Of a DNA stretch of 50,640 nucleotides, positions 32,906-42,409 are shown in pieces. Source of the stretch: Acidobacteriaceae bacterium (GTDB taxonomy: Bacteria > Acidobacteriota > Terriglobia > Terriglobales > Acidobacteriaceae); the NCBI GenBank assembly GCA_031296325.1, contig JARLFY010000065.1, forward strand, positions 1 to 50,640. The letters run 5' to 3'. Every line of letters begins with the position of its first letter. The stretch's first letter is position 1. The notes under the pieces are model-generated. The model was not told the DNA's origin and searched no databases. It was given only the letters and a program-made list of their open reading frames with translations. The position numbers and the translations under genes were made by a program.

Positions 32906-34795
32906 CTACCGCAGGGCCATGCGGCGGCTTTCCATTGTGGCTAGATATGGTCTTGCGCGCTCCAGGGCGGCTTCGGCGGTTAGGCCGTATTTTTCGCGCA
33001 GAGCCTCGACCTTGCCGTGTTCGATGAACTGATCCGGCCAGCCGACGCGGACGACCGGCGCGGCGATCTGCATCTCGTTGATCGTCTCCAGAACCGCCGA
33101 GCCGAAGCCTCCGGCCAGCGCATGATCCTCCATCGTCACCAACAGTCCGCAGTTCTTCGCGTAATTCGCCACGCACTGGCGGTCGATCGGCTTGGCGAAG
33201 CGTGGATTGATTACGGCCACCGAGAAGCCCTCATGCTCCAGCATCGCAGCCAGTCGCATGGCCTCGGGCAGCATCGCGCCCAGACCCAGAATCGCAACGT
33301 CGTTGCCATCCTGTACAACTTCGGCGACGCCAATCTCCAGTGCCACGGGCTGCTTCTTCACCTTCACGCCCGGCCCTGCGCCGCGCGGGTAGCGGATCGC
33401 CGACGGGCCATCGTGCAACATCGCGGTGTACATCATGTCGGCCAGCTCGTCCTCGTCTTTCGGCACCATGTGAACGATGTTGGGAATTCCGCGCAGGTAG
33501 CTGATGTCGAAGAGTCCGTGATGGGTCGGTCCGTCGTCGCCAGAGAGTCCTCCGCGATCCATACAGAAGACCACTGGAAGATTCTGTAGACAGACGTCAT
33601 GCACTACCTGATCGAACGCTCGTTGCAGGAAGGTCGAATAGATCGCGCAGAACGGCTTGTATCCCTTGGTCGCCATTCCTGCGGCGAAGATTACGCCATG
33701 CTCCTCGGCGATGCCGACATCGAAGTAGCGCGTCGGATGCTTCGGGCGGAAGAGGTCAAGCCCGGTTCCACTGGGCATCGCCGCCGTAATCGCGACGACC
33801 TTGTCGTTTGCGTCGGCCAGCTTTACCAGCGTCTCGCCGAAGATCTCCGAATAAGTCTTTTGCACGGCGGGCTTGGTCTCGCCCGTCTCCGGGTTGTACG
33901 GCCCCAGACCGTGGAACTTCTTCTGCTTCTCCTCGGCTGGCTGGAATCCGCGTCCCTTCTGGGTGATGGTGTGCAGCACGACCGGCTTATTCTGCAACTT
34001 GAGGAACTTGAAGGTCTCGATCAGCAACGGCAGGTTGTGCCCGTCCACCGGGCCGTAGTAGCTCAGGCCAAACTCCTCGAAGAGCATTCCCGGCCCGATC
34101 AATCCCTTGGCGGCCTCTTCGGCCTTGCGCGCCATGTGGCGCACGGCCTTGCCGCCGAAGCGTTCCAACAGCCCCGCCGCGCGGTCGTGCATCGCTGCGA
34201 CCGTCGGATTGGTTACGATCTTGTGGAAGTATTCGGCCACCGCGCCAACATTTTTGTCGATCGCCCAGTCGTTGTCGTTCAGCACGATAATCAGCCGCTT
34301 GGTCTGTACGGCGATGTTGTTCATCGCCTCAAACAAGATGCCGTTGGTAAACGCTGCATCTCCGGCCAGAGCGACAATGTGCTCCTTGCCGCCCGACATG
34401 TCGCGCGCCACAGCCATCCCCAGAGCCGCGCTCAGCGACGTTCCCGCGTGCCCCGCGCCGTAGCTGTCATGCTCGCTCTCGGTGCGCAGCATAAAGCCGT
34501 TCAGCCCGCCCGGTTGGCGAATCGTCCCCAACTGGCGATTGCGCCCGGTCAACATCTTATGCACGTAGGCCTGATGGCTCACGTCGAAGATGAAGCTATC
34601 GCGCGGCGTGTCGAAGACATAGTGCATCGCCAGCGTCAACTCCACCACGCCTAGGTTCGGCCCGATGTGTCCACCTGTCTTTGATACGCTCAAAATCAAT
34701 CGCTCGCGAATCTCTTCGGCAAGCTGAATCAACTGCGGAATCGTCAACCGCTTCACATCCGCCGGAGACTCGATTCCGCTCAACAGCTCTTCCAT
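32906..34795 (-). CDS. dxs: 1-deoxy-D-xylulose-5-phosphate synthase (Dxs-like variant)
   Basis: The 629-residue thiamine-diphosphate enzyme is predicted to condense pyruvate with glyceraldehyde 3-phosphate in the first step of the MEP isoprenoid pathway. The core is recognisable: GGHIGPNLGVVELTLAMHYVF, DVSHQAYVHKMLTGR (residues 71-85), YFDVGIAEEHGVIFAAG with the catalytic glutamate, FLQRAFDQVVHDV, and DRGGLSGDDGPTHHG. The thiamine motif differs: the expected GDG is GDA (residues 145-147), and the later NDN is followed by DWAIDKNVGA instead of the usual EMSI. This marks a divergent Dxs branch, so activity should not be taken as certain. The start was set at ATG 34793-34795 with an AGGA site; an in-frame extension upstream lacks family support. 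Confidence 0.85.
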   Translation of the reverse strand: MEELLSGIESPADVKRLTIPQLIQLAEEIRERLILSVSKTGGHIGPNLGVVELTLAMHYVFDTPRDSFIFDVSHQAYVHKMLTGRNRQLGTIRQPGGLNGFMLRTESEHDSYGAGHAGTSLSAALGMAVARDMSGGKEHIVALAGDAAFTNGILFEAMNNIAVQTKRLIIVLNDNDWAIDKNVGAVAEYFHKIVTNPTVAAMHDRAAGLLERFGGKAVRHMARKAEEAAKGLIGPGMLFEEFGLSYYGPVDGHNLPLLIETFKFLKLQNKPVVLHTITQKGRGFQPAEEKQKKFHGLGPYNPETGETKPAVQKTYSEIFGETLVKLADANDKVVAITAAMPSGTGLDLFRPKHPTRYFDVGIAEEHGVIFAAGMATKGYKPFCAIYSTFLQRAFDQVVHDVCLQNLPVVFCMDRGGLSGDDGPTHHGLFDISYLRGIPNIVHMVPKDEDELADMMYTAMLHDGPSAIRYPRGAGPGVKVKKQPVALEIGVAEVVQDGNDVAILGLGAMLPEAMRLAAMLEHEGFSVAVINPRFAKPIDRQCVANYAKNCGLLVTMEDHALAGGFGSAVLETINEMQIAAPVVRVGWPDQFIEHGKVEALREKYGLTAEAALERARPYLATMESRRMALR

Positions 34796-35043
34796 GCTTA
34801 TCCTGTCCAAGACTCTCTGCCCCTCTTGCGCGGACTTTCGGCGCAAAGCAGGCACAGCCCTCAAGTATACCAACCTCTCAAGCCAATCCGCTTTCAGTTT
34901 GACGGCCCCTGTCCGAATCTGGTCCAACGGACCATAGAGTTCAAACACGGGGACGCCCTCCAATAGCCCTCAAGCCGTATGCTCTTCACCCGAAAGTATC
35001 AGTGCCTAATGCCTCCGAGTCCCCTACCATCGTAAAGAGTAAG

Positions 35044-37116
35044 ATGAATGTAACCCTTACAAATAGCGAAAACGCGACGAAGATCGAAAGGGCTGGTAAC
35101 GAAGTCCTTCGGCTCGATGCCCTTGATCGGCATGAGGCTATCAAAGCTGCTGCCGATGCCAGGGATCTGGTTGAGTTGGCCGCGAAGATATGCGCCGCCC
35201 CGGTCGCCGCCATCGCCTTCGAGACCTCCGACCGCATCTCGATCCGCGCGCGCCATGGAATCCAGCAGCCCCATCTTCCTCTCGGCAGTTTGCCCGAGAT
35301 TCCCAACTCTCCCCCACTTTTTACCTACCAGATTCCCGACACGCGTCTTCATCCCAGCTTTGCCATGACAGGGATTCACATTGAAGACTGCACCTACCTC
35401 TCCTACGCCAGTGCTCCGCTGGTGACTGACGCCGGAGTATACCTTGGTTCTCTCTTTGTTCTCGGCACCGAGCCACGCGAACTGACGAGCTTTCAGTTGA
35501 ACACTCTCGCCATCCTGGCCCGTCAGGCGATGGCCTTGATCGAACTCTCCCGCTCCCGCCGCCAGACCGAGAGCGTGGTTCGCGCCCGCCAGCGCGTCGA
35601 AAACGCTCTCAGCACAGAACGCAACTTCGTCTCCACCGTGCTCGATTCGGTCGACGCGCTGGTTGTCGTCTTCGACCCCACGGGCCGCATCGTCCGCTTC
35701 AACCAAGCCTGTGAGGCCACCTCGGGATACGATTCCCCCAGCCTCGCCGGACATTATCTCTGGGACAAGCTCATTCCAGAGTCCGAGATTTCCGCCACCA
35801 TTCAGACCTTTGAACGTCTCCGCAGCGAAGGATTACCCATAGCGTTTGAGGATCAGTGGCGTCACCGCGACGGCAAACTACGCCAAATTACATGGTATGC
35901 CGCCCCTCTGTTCGACGACCATGGCCAGATCGACTTCATCATCGCGACCGGAATCGACGTCACCGAGCAGCGCGTCGCCGAAGAGACCCTGCGCAACCTC
36001 GTGCGCCAGTCCAACTCCATTCTCGAGTCGGTTGGAGACGGCATCTACGGCATCGACCTGGACGGAAAATGCACAGTCATCAACCCAGCCGCACTACAGA
36101 TGCTGGGCTACAAACAGGAAGAGATTCTCGGTCACGACGTACATTCGCTCTTCCACCACTCGCACTCCGACGGCACTGTCTACCCCAACGCCGAATGCCC
36201 CATCGACAAGAGCATTCGCAATATGGCGACCGTCCGCGTTACCGAAGAGTTCTTCTGGCGCAAGGACGGATCCAGCTTCCCGGTCGAGTACGTCGCCTGC
36301 CCGCAGATCGAAATCGACCCTCAGGCTACCACCTCCGCCACGGAGGCCAAGCAGTCGAGCAAAGTCGTCGGCGTCGTAGTAGCCTTCACCGATACCACCG
36401 AGCGACGCGCCCTCGACCACATGAAGGACGAGTTCATCTCGACGGTCTCGCACGAGTTGCGCACCCCTCTCACCTCGCTGCGCGCCGCCCTCGGCCTGGT
36501 CACTGGAGGCGCGCTTGACGACCGCCCCGAGAAACTCAGGCAGATGTTGGAGATAGCCACCGAAAACACCGAACGCCTCGTCCGCCTGGTCAACGACATT
36601 CTGGAGATCGAGCGCATCAAATCTGGCAAGGCCGAACCGCACTCCACCTTCTGTTCAGTCGACGACCTCTTTCGCCGCGCCACCGACCAGCAGCAGGCCG
36701 ACGCCGCACGAGCCCAAGTCAACATCACCTTCGACTCTGACGGCATTGAGGTCTGGGCCGATGCCGAGCGAATTCTGCAAACCTTTGCGAATCTTCTCTC
36801 CAACGCCATCAAACACTCGCCTCCCAACACCGAAATTCACCTCCACGCCTGTCGCATCGGCAGCGACGAGGCAGAGCTACAGGTTCGCGATCAGGGCCAT
36901 GGCATTCCCGCAGACAAGCTGGAGACTATCTTCGAGCGTTTCCACCAGATCGACGCCTCGGACTCCCGCAGTATGGGAGGGGCTGGTCTGGGGTTGGCCA
37001 TCTGTCGATCCATCGTCACCCAGCATGGAGGACGCATCTGGGCCACCAGCGCCTTGGGCAAAGGCTCCACCCTCCACTTCACCCTCCCCACCCGCCCCGC
37101 CAGCAACCTCCACTAG
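35044..37116 (+). CDS. GAF-PAS-PAS sensor histidine kinase
   Basis: The 690-residue soluble kinase lacks transmembrane segments. Domains in order: GAF (about 30-170), coiled linker, PAS 1 (about 185-305, ending GIDVTEQ), PAS 2 (about 310-445, ending FTDTTERR), HisKA with phospho-accepting His470 in VSHELRTPL, and HATPase (about 540-685) with the N box LLSNAIKHSP, G1 box DQGHGIP and GGAGLGLAI. It probably phosphorylates a response regulator encoded elsewhere; none is adjacent. PAS 2 has a loop HHSHSDGTVYPNAECP recalling the PAS loop of the diguanylate cyclase at 12695. The start is uncertain: a GTG at 35002 is in frame; ATG 35044 was chosen. The stop codon overlaps the opposite gene's stop at a shared CTAG. 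Confidence 0.88.
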   Translation: MNVTLTNSENATKIERAGNEVLRLDALDRHEAIKAAADARDLVELAAKICAAPVAAIAFETSDRISIRARHGIQQPHLPLGSLPEIPNSPPLFTYQIPDTRLHPSFAMTGIHIEDCTYLSYASAPLVTDAGVYLGSLFVLGTEPRELTSFQLNTLAILARQAMALIELSRSRRQTESVVRARQRVENALSTERNFVSTVLDSVDALVVVFDPTGRIVRFNQACEATSGYDSPSLAGHYLWDKLIPESEISATIQTFERLRSEGLPIAFEDQWRHRDGKLRQITWYAAPLFDDHGQIDFIIATGIDVTEQRVAEETLRNLVRQSNSILESVGDGIYGIDLDGKCTVINPAALQMLGYKQEEILGHDVHSLFHHSHSDGTVYPNAECPIDKSIRNMATVRVTEEFFWRKDGSSFPVEYVACPQIEIDPQATTSATEAKQSSKVVGVVVAFTDTTERRALDHMKDEFISTVSHELRTPLTSLRAALGLVTGGALDDRPEKLRQMLEIATENTERLVRLVNDILEIERIKSGKAEPHSTFCSVDDLFRRATDQQQADAARAQVNITFDSDGIEVWADAERILQTFANLLSNAIKHSPPNTEIHLHACRIGSDEAELQVRDQGHGIPADKLETIFERFHQIDASDSRSMGGAGLGLAICRSIVTQHGGRIWATSALGKGSTLHFTLPTRPASNLH

Positions 37117-39164
37117 CCGATCACCGGTAATGTCGTCAGCCGCAGATGCGTCGCTCCATACGGAAGCAGCGTCATCGCCTCCGCCTTGCCCGCCGTCGCT
37201 CTCTCCGCTTGACTGGGCAGCGCCGTCGGATTCTTCGCTGCGTCCTTCAGATCAATCGGAGCGGGCACCAGCACGGGCTTCCAATCCTCCGCCCATTTGT
37301 GCAGCACTCGCAGCGGCACGGTCAGCTGCACCGGAGTCGACTCGGCAAGAAAGGGATTCTCTCCCAGCGGAGACTCCTTCACCTGTGTCTTCGCCAGAGT
37401 CTTCGTCAGATCTGCATCGATCCCGTAGCGCCACTCGCTTCGGGGGAAGAACTCCACCGCCGGAAATCCGGCGACGGTATTGCCCCGCAGAACGCGTTGA
37501 ATTGCCTCCGGCTCTTTTCTGCTCTCCACCCTATGCTCGTCGATCTGTAGCGAGTAGACCAGTGGACCGCGCCGCACCACGGCCGCCGCGCCCTCGAACC
37601 AACTCTCCGCAGCCACCTCCATCGGCAACCGGAGCGTGATCGAGTCCCCGTCGCGAAACTCGCGCGGCACCTCAACGAAGGTTCCCGCCGCCGCGGCGAC
37701 CTCGCTTGGCTTGCCATTGATGTGGATCGTCGCCCCGGAACACCACTCGGGAATCCGCAGGTGCAGGGAGAAGGTCGTCGGCTGCGCCAGCCTCATCGTA
37801 AACTTCACCGTATCGCGGAAGGGATACTCGGTCTGCTCGGTGATCTGCACCTCCTGCCCATGGATCTTTGTCCTCACCTCGCTCGGCCCATAGAGCGCCG
37901 CCGCAAGCCCGTCCTCACCGGCGCGCATCCACATCCGGGTCACATAGTTGGGCATCGCGCGATTCACATTGCCGGTGCAGCACTCGGTCTCGTGCGCCGC
38001 GCGGTAAGACATTCTGGTCATCACCAACCGGGCGCAGCAGGTACTCGACACAAGAACCTGATTCGCGCTGGAGAAATACTGTAACTGCTTGAAGTCCTTG
38101 GTCACCGCGCCGGGCAGAGCATTGAAGGTCGCTCGCTCGATGCAATCGGCCCAACGGCCTTCGCCCGAGGCCATCAACATATAGCCGAAGCTCCACGACC
38201 AGTCGGTAATATCGCAGGTCTCGTGCAACGAGTCGAAGGCGGGCTGGCCCAGATGCTCGGAGCTGACCACTCCGCCGTCCGGCATCCGGTTCTCGCGGGC
38301 GATTTTTTCGTAGGCCAGCTTCGCCAGCAGCAGCGCCTTCTCGTCCCCGGTATAGGAGAACATCAGGGGAAGCAGCTTCAACTGCTCTGCCGCCGTCACC
38401 CCGTGTTCATGCAGCGGAGCTTTACCGCTCAACCTATCTTGATACGAGAAGGACCACGGATCGCTCAGAAAGTACCGCTTATAGTTCTCCTCGCCCAGCG
38501 CTCGCAGCCGAGCATCCCCGGTCAGCCCGTACAGATAGAACGCCTCCTCGGCGATAAATCCATCCCGTCCGCCATAGAGATGCGACCCCAGCACATAGTT
38601 CTTCAGTATCTGGGCCGCAGCCGTATTCCCCGTCCCGGTATAATTGGCCATCAGCGCGCGTCCCGACACAACGCACGGCCATCCCCATCTGGATTCGCCG
38701 ATCTTTCCCGGCCCGCTGTTAGCCAGTACATACCGCAGAATTCCGTCGGGAATCTTCTTCGCCTTCGCATCGTCGGAGAGCAGGCCAAGGCGCAGCGATC
38801 CATCGAAGAAGTATCCCGACTGCTCATAGGGCCACCATGCGTCGCCGTGCTTCACCTGAGGCGGGGGAATCGTTCCGCCTAACATGCAGGTGTTGTATGG
38901 ATAGCCAAGATTCTCCGGGTGCCCGGTCAGCCCTTCGAGCTGCCTCCCCAGCCAGCCCGCGATCCACCCCCGCGCCTTCACTGCGCCCACCGGAAGCTCG
39001 CTGAACTGGCCAAAATACTTAACCTTGAACTCGCCCGGAGAGGCAAACTCGCCACTCGCTCCGACTACAGCGGTGATTAGTTGCGCCAGACTACTGCGCT
39101 CCGCCAGAAGCCCAGCCCCCACAACCGAAGTGCCAGCCAGAAAATCGCGACGAGTCAGCGCCAT
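37113..39164 (-). CDS. GH127-family glycosidase (beta-L-arabinofuranosidase-like), Tat-exported
   Basis: The 683-residue protein begins with a twin-arginine signal (MALTRRDFLAGTSVVGAGLLA), so it is exported folded. The body is an (alpha/alpha)6 barrel of the DUF1680/GH127 type. The catalytic signs are the Glu in LHETCDITDWSWS (E315) and the adjacent cysteines in ECCTGNVNRAMPNYV (C395, C396), matching the Glu/Cys pair of beta-L-arabinofuranosidases of this family. The C-terminal half has the beta-sandwich with the LHLRIPEWC strand. It probably trims arabinose-containing glycans in the periplasm; the exact sugar is not certain because GH127 and GH146 are diverse. No carbohydrate transporter lies beside it. 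The gene end overlaps the kinase gene by four bases. Confidence 0.88.
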   Translation of the reverse strand: MALTRRDFLAGTSVVGAGLLAERSSLAQLITAVVGASGEFASPGEFKVKYFGQFSELPVGAVKARGWIAGWLGRQLEGLTGHPENLGYPYNTCMLGGTIPPPQVKHGDAWWPYEQSGYFFDGSLRLGLLSDDAKAKKIPDGILRYVLANSGPGKIGESRWGWPCVVSGRALMANYTGTGNTAAAQILKNYVLGSHLYGGRDGFIAEEAFYLYGLTGDARLRALGEENYKRYFLSDPWSFSYQDRLSGKAPLHEHGVTAAEQLKLLPLMFSYTGDEKALLLAKLAYEKIARENRMPDGGVVSSEHLGQPAFDSLHETCDITDWSWSFGYMLMASGEGRWADCIERATFNALPGAVTKDFKQLQYFSSANQVLVSSTCCARLVMTRMSYRAAHETECCTGNVNRAMPNYVTRMWMRAGEDGLAAALYGPSEVRTKIHGQEVQITEQTEYPFRDTVKFTMRLAQPTTFSLHLRIPEWCSGATIHINGKPSEVAAAAGTFVEVPREFRDGDSITLRLPMEVAAESWFEGAAAVVRRGPLVYSLQIDEHRVESRKEPEAIQRVLRGNTVAGFPAVEFFPRSEWRYGIDADLTKTLAKTQVKESPLGENPFLAESTPVQLTVPLRVLHKWAEDWKPVLVPAPIDLKDAAKNPTALPSQAERATAGKAEAMTLLPYGATHLRLTTLPVIG

Positions 39165-39284
39165 TGATCACTCCTTATATAAGTTCAGAGTGGAACAACA
39201 ATTTAGACCGCAGTTAAACAAAATCACATTAGATGCAACATCGCGGCAATTGTACCCCTTCCTCGCCAGCAGTTCCTTTTGCGC

Positions 39285-39674
39285 TTATAGATCGGCCATA
39301 TTGAGCGAGTCTCCCAACGCAAAACCAAGCGGCCCAGCCTTCTCTGCTGATGCCGCAACCGTTCGCGCTTTTTTGACGCGAGGCTTGCGCACGGGTTCCG
39401 GCTTGATCGCCACCTTTTGCTGGAGCTTTTGCATCGCCACTTCCACTCTGGCGGACATCTCCGCGTCGAGCGATCCCGCCGTCTTCAAGACCTTGCGCAC
39501 CGAGTCCCAGTCCCCGGCTCCGATCTGCGGCACCACCGGCTCCAGCAGAACTCCCTCTTTCACTCGGCGAATACGCACCTCTGTACCCACAAATCGAAAG
39601 GCCTTAGGCAGCCGCACCGCCTGACTCTGCCCATTCTTGAACAACTTCGCCCGCTTCTCGGTTCCCGTTTCCAT
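39285..39674 (-). CDS. VapB-like AbrB/MazE-fold antitoxin, no partner toxin visible
   Basis: The 129-residue protein has an N-terminal SpoVT/AbrB swapped-hairpin domain (AKLFKNGQSQAVRLPKAFRF, about residues 9-45), as in VapB antitoxins that bind operator DNA and a PIN-domain VapC toxin. The C-terminal half is unusual: a long basic, Pro/Lys/Arg-rich tail (KPEPVRKPRVKKARTV), nearly twice the usual VapB length of 70-90 residues. No VapC-type gene is within reach; the neighbours are GH127 (downstream, 120-base gap) and the repeat island (upstream). It may be an orphan antitoxin or a free-standing regulator. Confidence 0.7.
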   Translation of the reverse strand: METGTEKRAKLFKNGQSQAVRLPKAFRFVGTEVRIRRVKEGVLLEPVVPQIGAGDWDSVRKVLKTAGSLDAEMSARVEVAMQKLQQKVAIKPEPVRKPRVKKARTVAASAEKAGPLGFALGDSLNMADL

Positions 39675-39778
39675 ACTGACGACCTCCGCATGAATCTATA
39701 CCTTTGAGTCTATATCCATACAACCCCTTATCCGCCGTAAAGAACCTTCGTTCTTCTGCTACCCCCAGTTCTTTCGGC

Positions 39779-39895
39779 AAGATGTCCGGCTACGCGACAA
39801 AATCAACAGATAAATGAAATAAGGTGGCCCCGCCGCTGCCCCCTTCAGTTGAAGAGATTAGAACAACGGCGGAACCACCTCTGGCGGGACATCTT
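39779..39895. repeat. Nested imperfect inverted repeat at island edge
   Basis: The outer arms aagatgtcc and ggacatctt (39779-39787 and 39887-39895) enclose a second pair, aggtggccccgccgctg and caacggcggaaccacct (mismatched in the middle). It borders the AT-rich block that follows. It could be the remnant end of an insertion sequence; no transposase is present. Confidence 0.5.
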
Positions 39896-39914
39896 AATCC
39901 AACTTCAATAAATA

Positions 39915-40931
39915 TTACTTTGAGCCGGTTGTAAATAATACGTTATTGCTGTCATTGGATTTAAAAGCAGCATACATCGAATATGGCAAACCTGGTGTTG
40001 CCACAAGAGCTGGCGCACTACCGATAAGATCCCCAGGATAATAGCCATTCGCAGGCGAGGCTAATGTTGATGCAGTATATCCGCTCGTTGTAAAAAAGAC
40101 ATTGTGACTGTCGTTTGATTTGAACGCAACCAGAAGCTCGGAACCGTTGTACACGGAAACAGAGGGCGAACCCCCAATTAAAATGCCCGGGCAGACAGTA
40201 CCAGTCGGCCAATTCCAGCTATCTATGGAGCTACTCACCACAAGAGCATGATTTGCTAACTGTTGATAAGCTACAATCAAGTTGCCATTGAAGTATGTTA
40301 TTGATGGAGCATTCGATGTCGTTCCGCTAGGAGCTACTTGATTGACAGACGAATCAGCATATTCGGCAGTATTCTCGATAACCTGAACTGCACCATAATC
40401 ATCGGCGTATGCGATACAATTACTATTTCCACCAAATGATACAGCAGAAACAGATGTTGATGTATAGAATGGCCCGCTGTTACCATTTAATAGCTGGAGG
40501 GGTGGAGTAAAATTAACCCCATCCGTCGAGCTTATTGAATAGATTGTACCGTCGTTAACATTTCGACAATAAATTGACAGGATGTTTTGGTTGACCACTA
40601 AAGCCGGCGACGAGCCAACCAGCGCCTGCGGGTATTGCGTCGCAGCCGTAAAGTTAACCCCATCAGATGAGTGGGTGATGTACAGATAATGCGTTGAGTC
40701 GTTTGCTCCGAATCCAATATACAATTGATTATTAAAAAATACTACGTCTGGTGCCCCGTTCAGCCTAAACTGCGGGAAGTATCCAGAAGCGGGTGACTAA
40801 AACGCTTGTGACTGAGCTGAATGAGCTATAAAAACAGAAATGAAAAATAGAAGCACAAAAGATTTGATAAAAGGAGAAAAACACTCTCTCAAAAAGCCAC
40901 CCTGTAATTGCTCTGAATTTAGATGTAGCAT
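39915..40931 (-). pseudogene. Secreted beta-propeller protein split by an in-frame TAG
   Basis: Reading from ATG 40929-40931 (GGAG site upstream), 44 codons encode a charged start followed by a convincing signal peptide (SFVLLFFISVFIAHSAQSQA). The 45th codon is TAG (40797-40799). Directly after it, in the same frame, the protein continues as SPASGYFPQFRLNGAPDVVFF and runs to the TAA at 39915-39917. The mature part (about 294 residues) is made of repeats such as GDLIGSAPALV, LVAFKSNDSHNVFFTT and YAAFKSNDSNNVLFTT, a six- or seven-bladed propeller of sialidase/fucolectin-like look. Without suppression the export signal is cut off from the propeller. A TTG inside the second half could start a cytoplasmic remnant. 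The gene is AT-rich compared with its neighbours. Confidence 0.7.
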
Positions 40932-41012
40932 TTAGATTACTCCCTGTTTTTTGTTTGGTTTTGATGCACAGTTGCGATTTTGTATCAATCGAAATCACAA
41001 CCAGAACGGCAC

Positions 41013-42227
41013 CTATACGCTAGTTGTCGCAGGAATAGAATGCGGACTACAGTCACCAACTGTAGAGAAGAAAGCCAAGCTCGTCAAGACACAGATCATC
41101 CCGATCACATTGAGTAACGGGAAAAATCTATGTGAGCGAACAGCCCACTGAAAATACTCATTAAGCGCTCCCTGCTGCGTCCCGACAAGGATGAATCCGA
41201 CCAAGAAAACCCACCTAGCTCTTAGATTCTCTACTAAATAAGTACTTCCTAACTGCCATACTAAAACGGGCAGCAATAATACTCCGCTATACGGATAAAC
41301 CTGCAACGGAAAGGCCGCCATCCAAGGAAAACAAACAATCAGTCTCTCTTCTATAGGTAATTCCCTATGACGCCAACAAGCACTCAACAAGGTCATCAGC
41401 CACAAAGAGACAAAGATAATCTTTCCAAGCATGTGCTTACAAAGTGAACCGAGGATTACAGCGGGGGACAGGTTTTCGACAGCCGTAAACTGCTGTGTAC
41501 GGCCCAAGGCGACTGCAATATACGGGTGCAATAGAGAGTGAAAAGGAAGAACAAACAAAGCGGAAAAAACAATCACGGCAACAATAACACTGAACCGTCG
41601 AGCAGTAAATATAACCAATGCGAGAACCAGACTATAGACCTTAAATACTATCGAGATAGCTAGCAGGATTGCGATTGCTGTCCGATTCCGCACAACAATC
41701 GCAGAACAAATAAGCAACAGCATTATTCCGTCAAGATTGCCACGTTCAAGGAGAAACATAAATGGATAATAAAGAGAAGTAATTGCCATCATAAGTAGAC
41801 GCGATGACCGTCTCATTCTGAAGTATCCACAAACCATCCATACCGAAGCAAACACTGCGACAAGGTTGACGAGTAAAAACGCAATATTCGCCGACACGAG
41901 AGAGAGTTTATGAAAGACCAGTCCTACGATCAACGTAGGCGGAGGAGTGACGAAGCGTAACCGCTCATAAGGATTAAATCCGCGCAACCAATCATTTGCT
42001 GCATTTATAAAATCCAGGAGATCTAGGCCAAAATAATTCTCCCTTACAAAAACGATTCCACGGGGATCGCCTAAGGATGCAAAAACGATGAGTTGAAGCT
42101 GTAGGAGCAACGCTACAAAAACTATACGCAATAGACGCGTCTGCTCCCTATCCCGTTTTAGATCCGGAAAAGTAATTCGAGGGACGCAAGAATCATAGCT
42201 TGCCCCTATTATGGGAAAACGAAACAA
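41013..42227 (-). CDS. GT87-like (DUF2029) integral membrane mannosyltransferase-type protein
   Basis: The 404-residue protein has about ten transmembrane segments. Marks of the GT87/DUF2029 family are the loop GLDLLDFINAANDWLRGFNPYE near the N-terminus, LLERGNLDGIMLLLICSAIV, and AISIVFKVYSLVLALV. Members transfer sugars (often mannose or arabinose) from polyprenyl-phosphate donors on the outer face of the membrane. The start is unclear: TTG 42227 follows AAAGGA at good spacing and is used here; TTG 42252-42254 is also possible, and no ATG lies near. AT-rich codon use, like the split propeller gene beside it, suggests lateral arrival. The acceptor is unknown. Confidence 0.7.
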   Translation of the reverse strand: MFRFPIIGASYDSCVPRITFPDLKRDREQTRLLRIVFVALLLQLQLIVFASLGDPRGIVFVRENYFGLDLLDFINAANDWLRGFNPYERLRFVTPPPTLIVGLVFHKLSLVSANIAFLLVNLVAVFASVWMVCGYFRMRRSSRLLMMAITSLYYPFMFLLERGNLDGIMLLLICSAIVVRNRTAIAILLAISIVFKVYSLVLALVIFTARRFSVIVAVIVFSALFVLPFHSLLHPYIAVALGRTQQFTAVENLSPAVILGSLCKHMLGKIIFVSLWLMTLLSACWRHRELPIEERLIVCFPWMAAFPLQVYPYSGVLLLPVLVWQLGSTYLVENLRARWVFLVGFILVGTQQGALNEYFQWAVRSHRFFPLLNVIGMICVLTSLAFFSTVGDCSPHSIPATTSV

Positions 42228-42409
42228 AATATGTCCTTTAATAAAAAATAGCAATAAAAAATGCCTATTTAGACGGAATTATTGCTGGCGCATTCAACAA
42301 CAGCGAGGCACAACTGCTGATTAGCAGTATATTCCGATCAGCGTGGGACGCATGCGATGCAGCAAACAAGACGGCTTTCAACCAAATAGACTCTACACTA
42401 AAGCTACCT

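Noticed and set aside
40797..40799. TAG as a pyrrolysine codon in the propeller gene
   Set aside because: There is no pyl gene in view and the family has no such residue; a nonsense mutation or base error is simpler.
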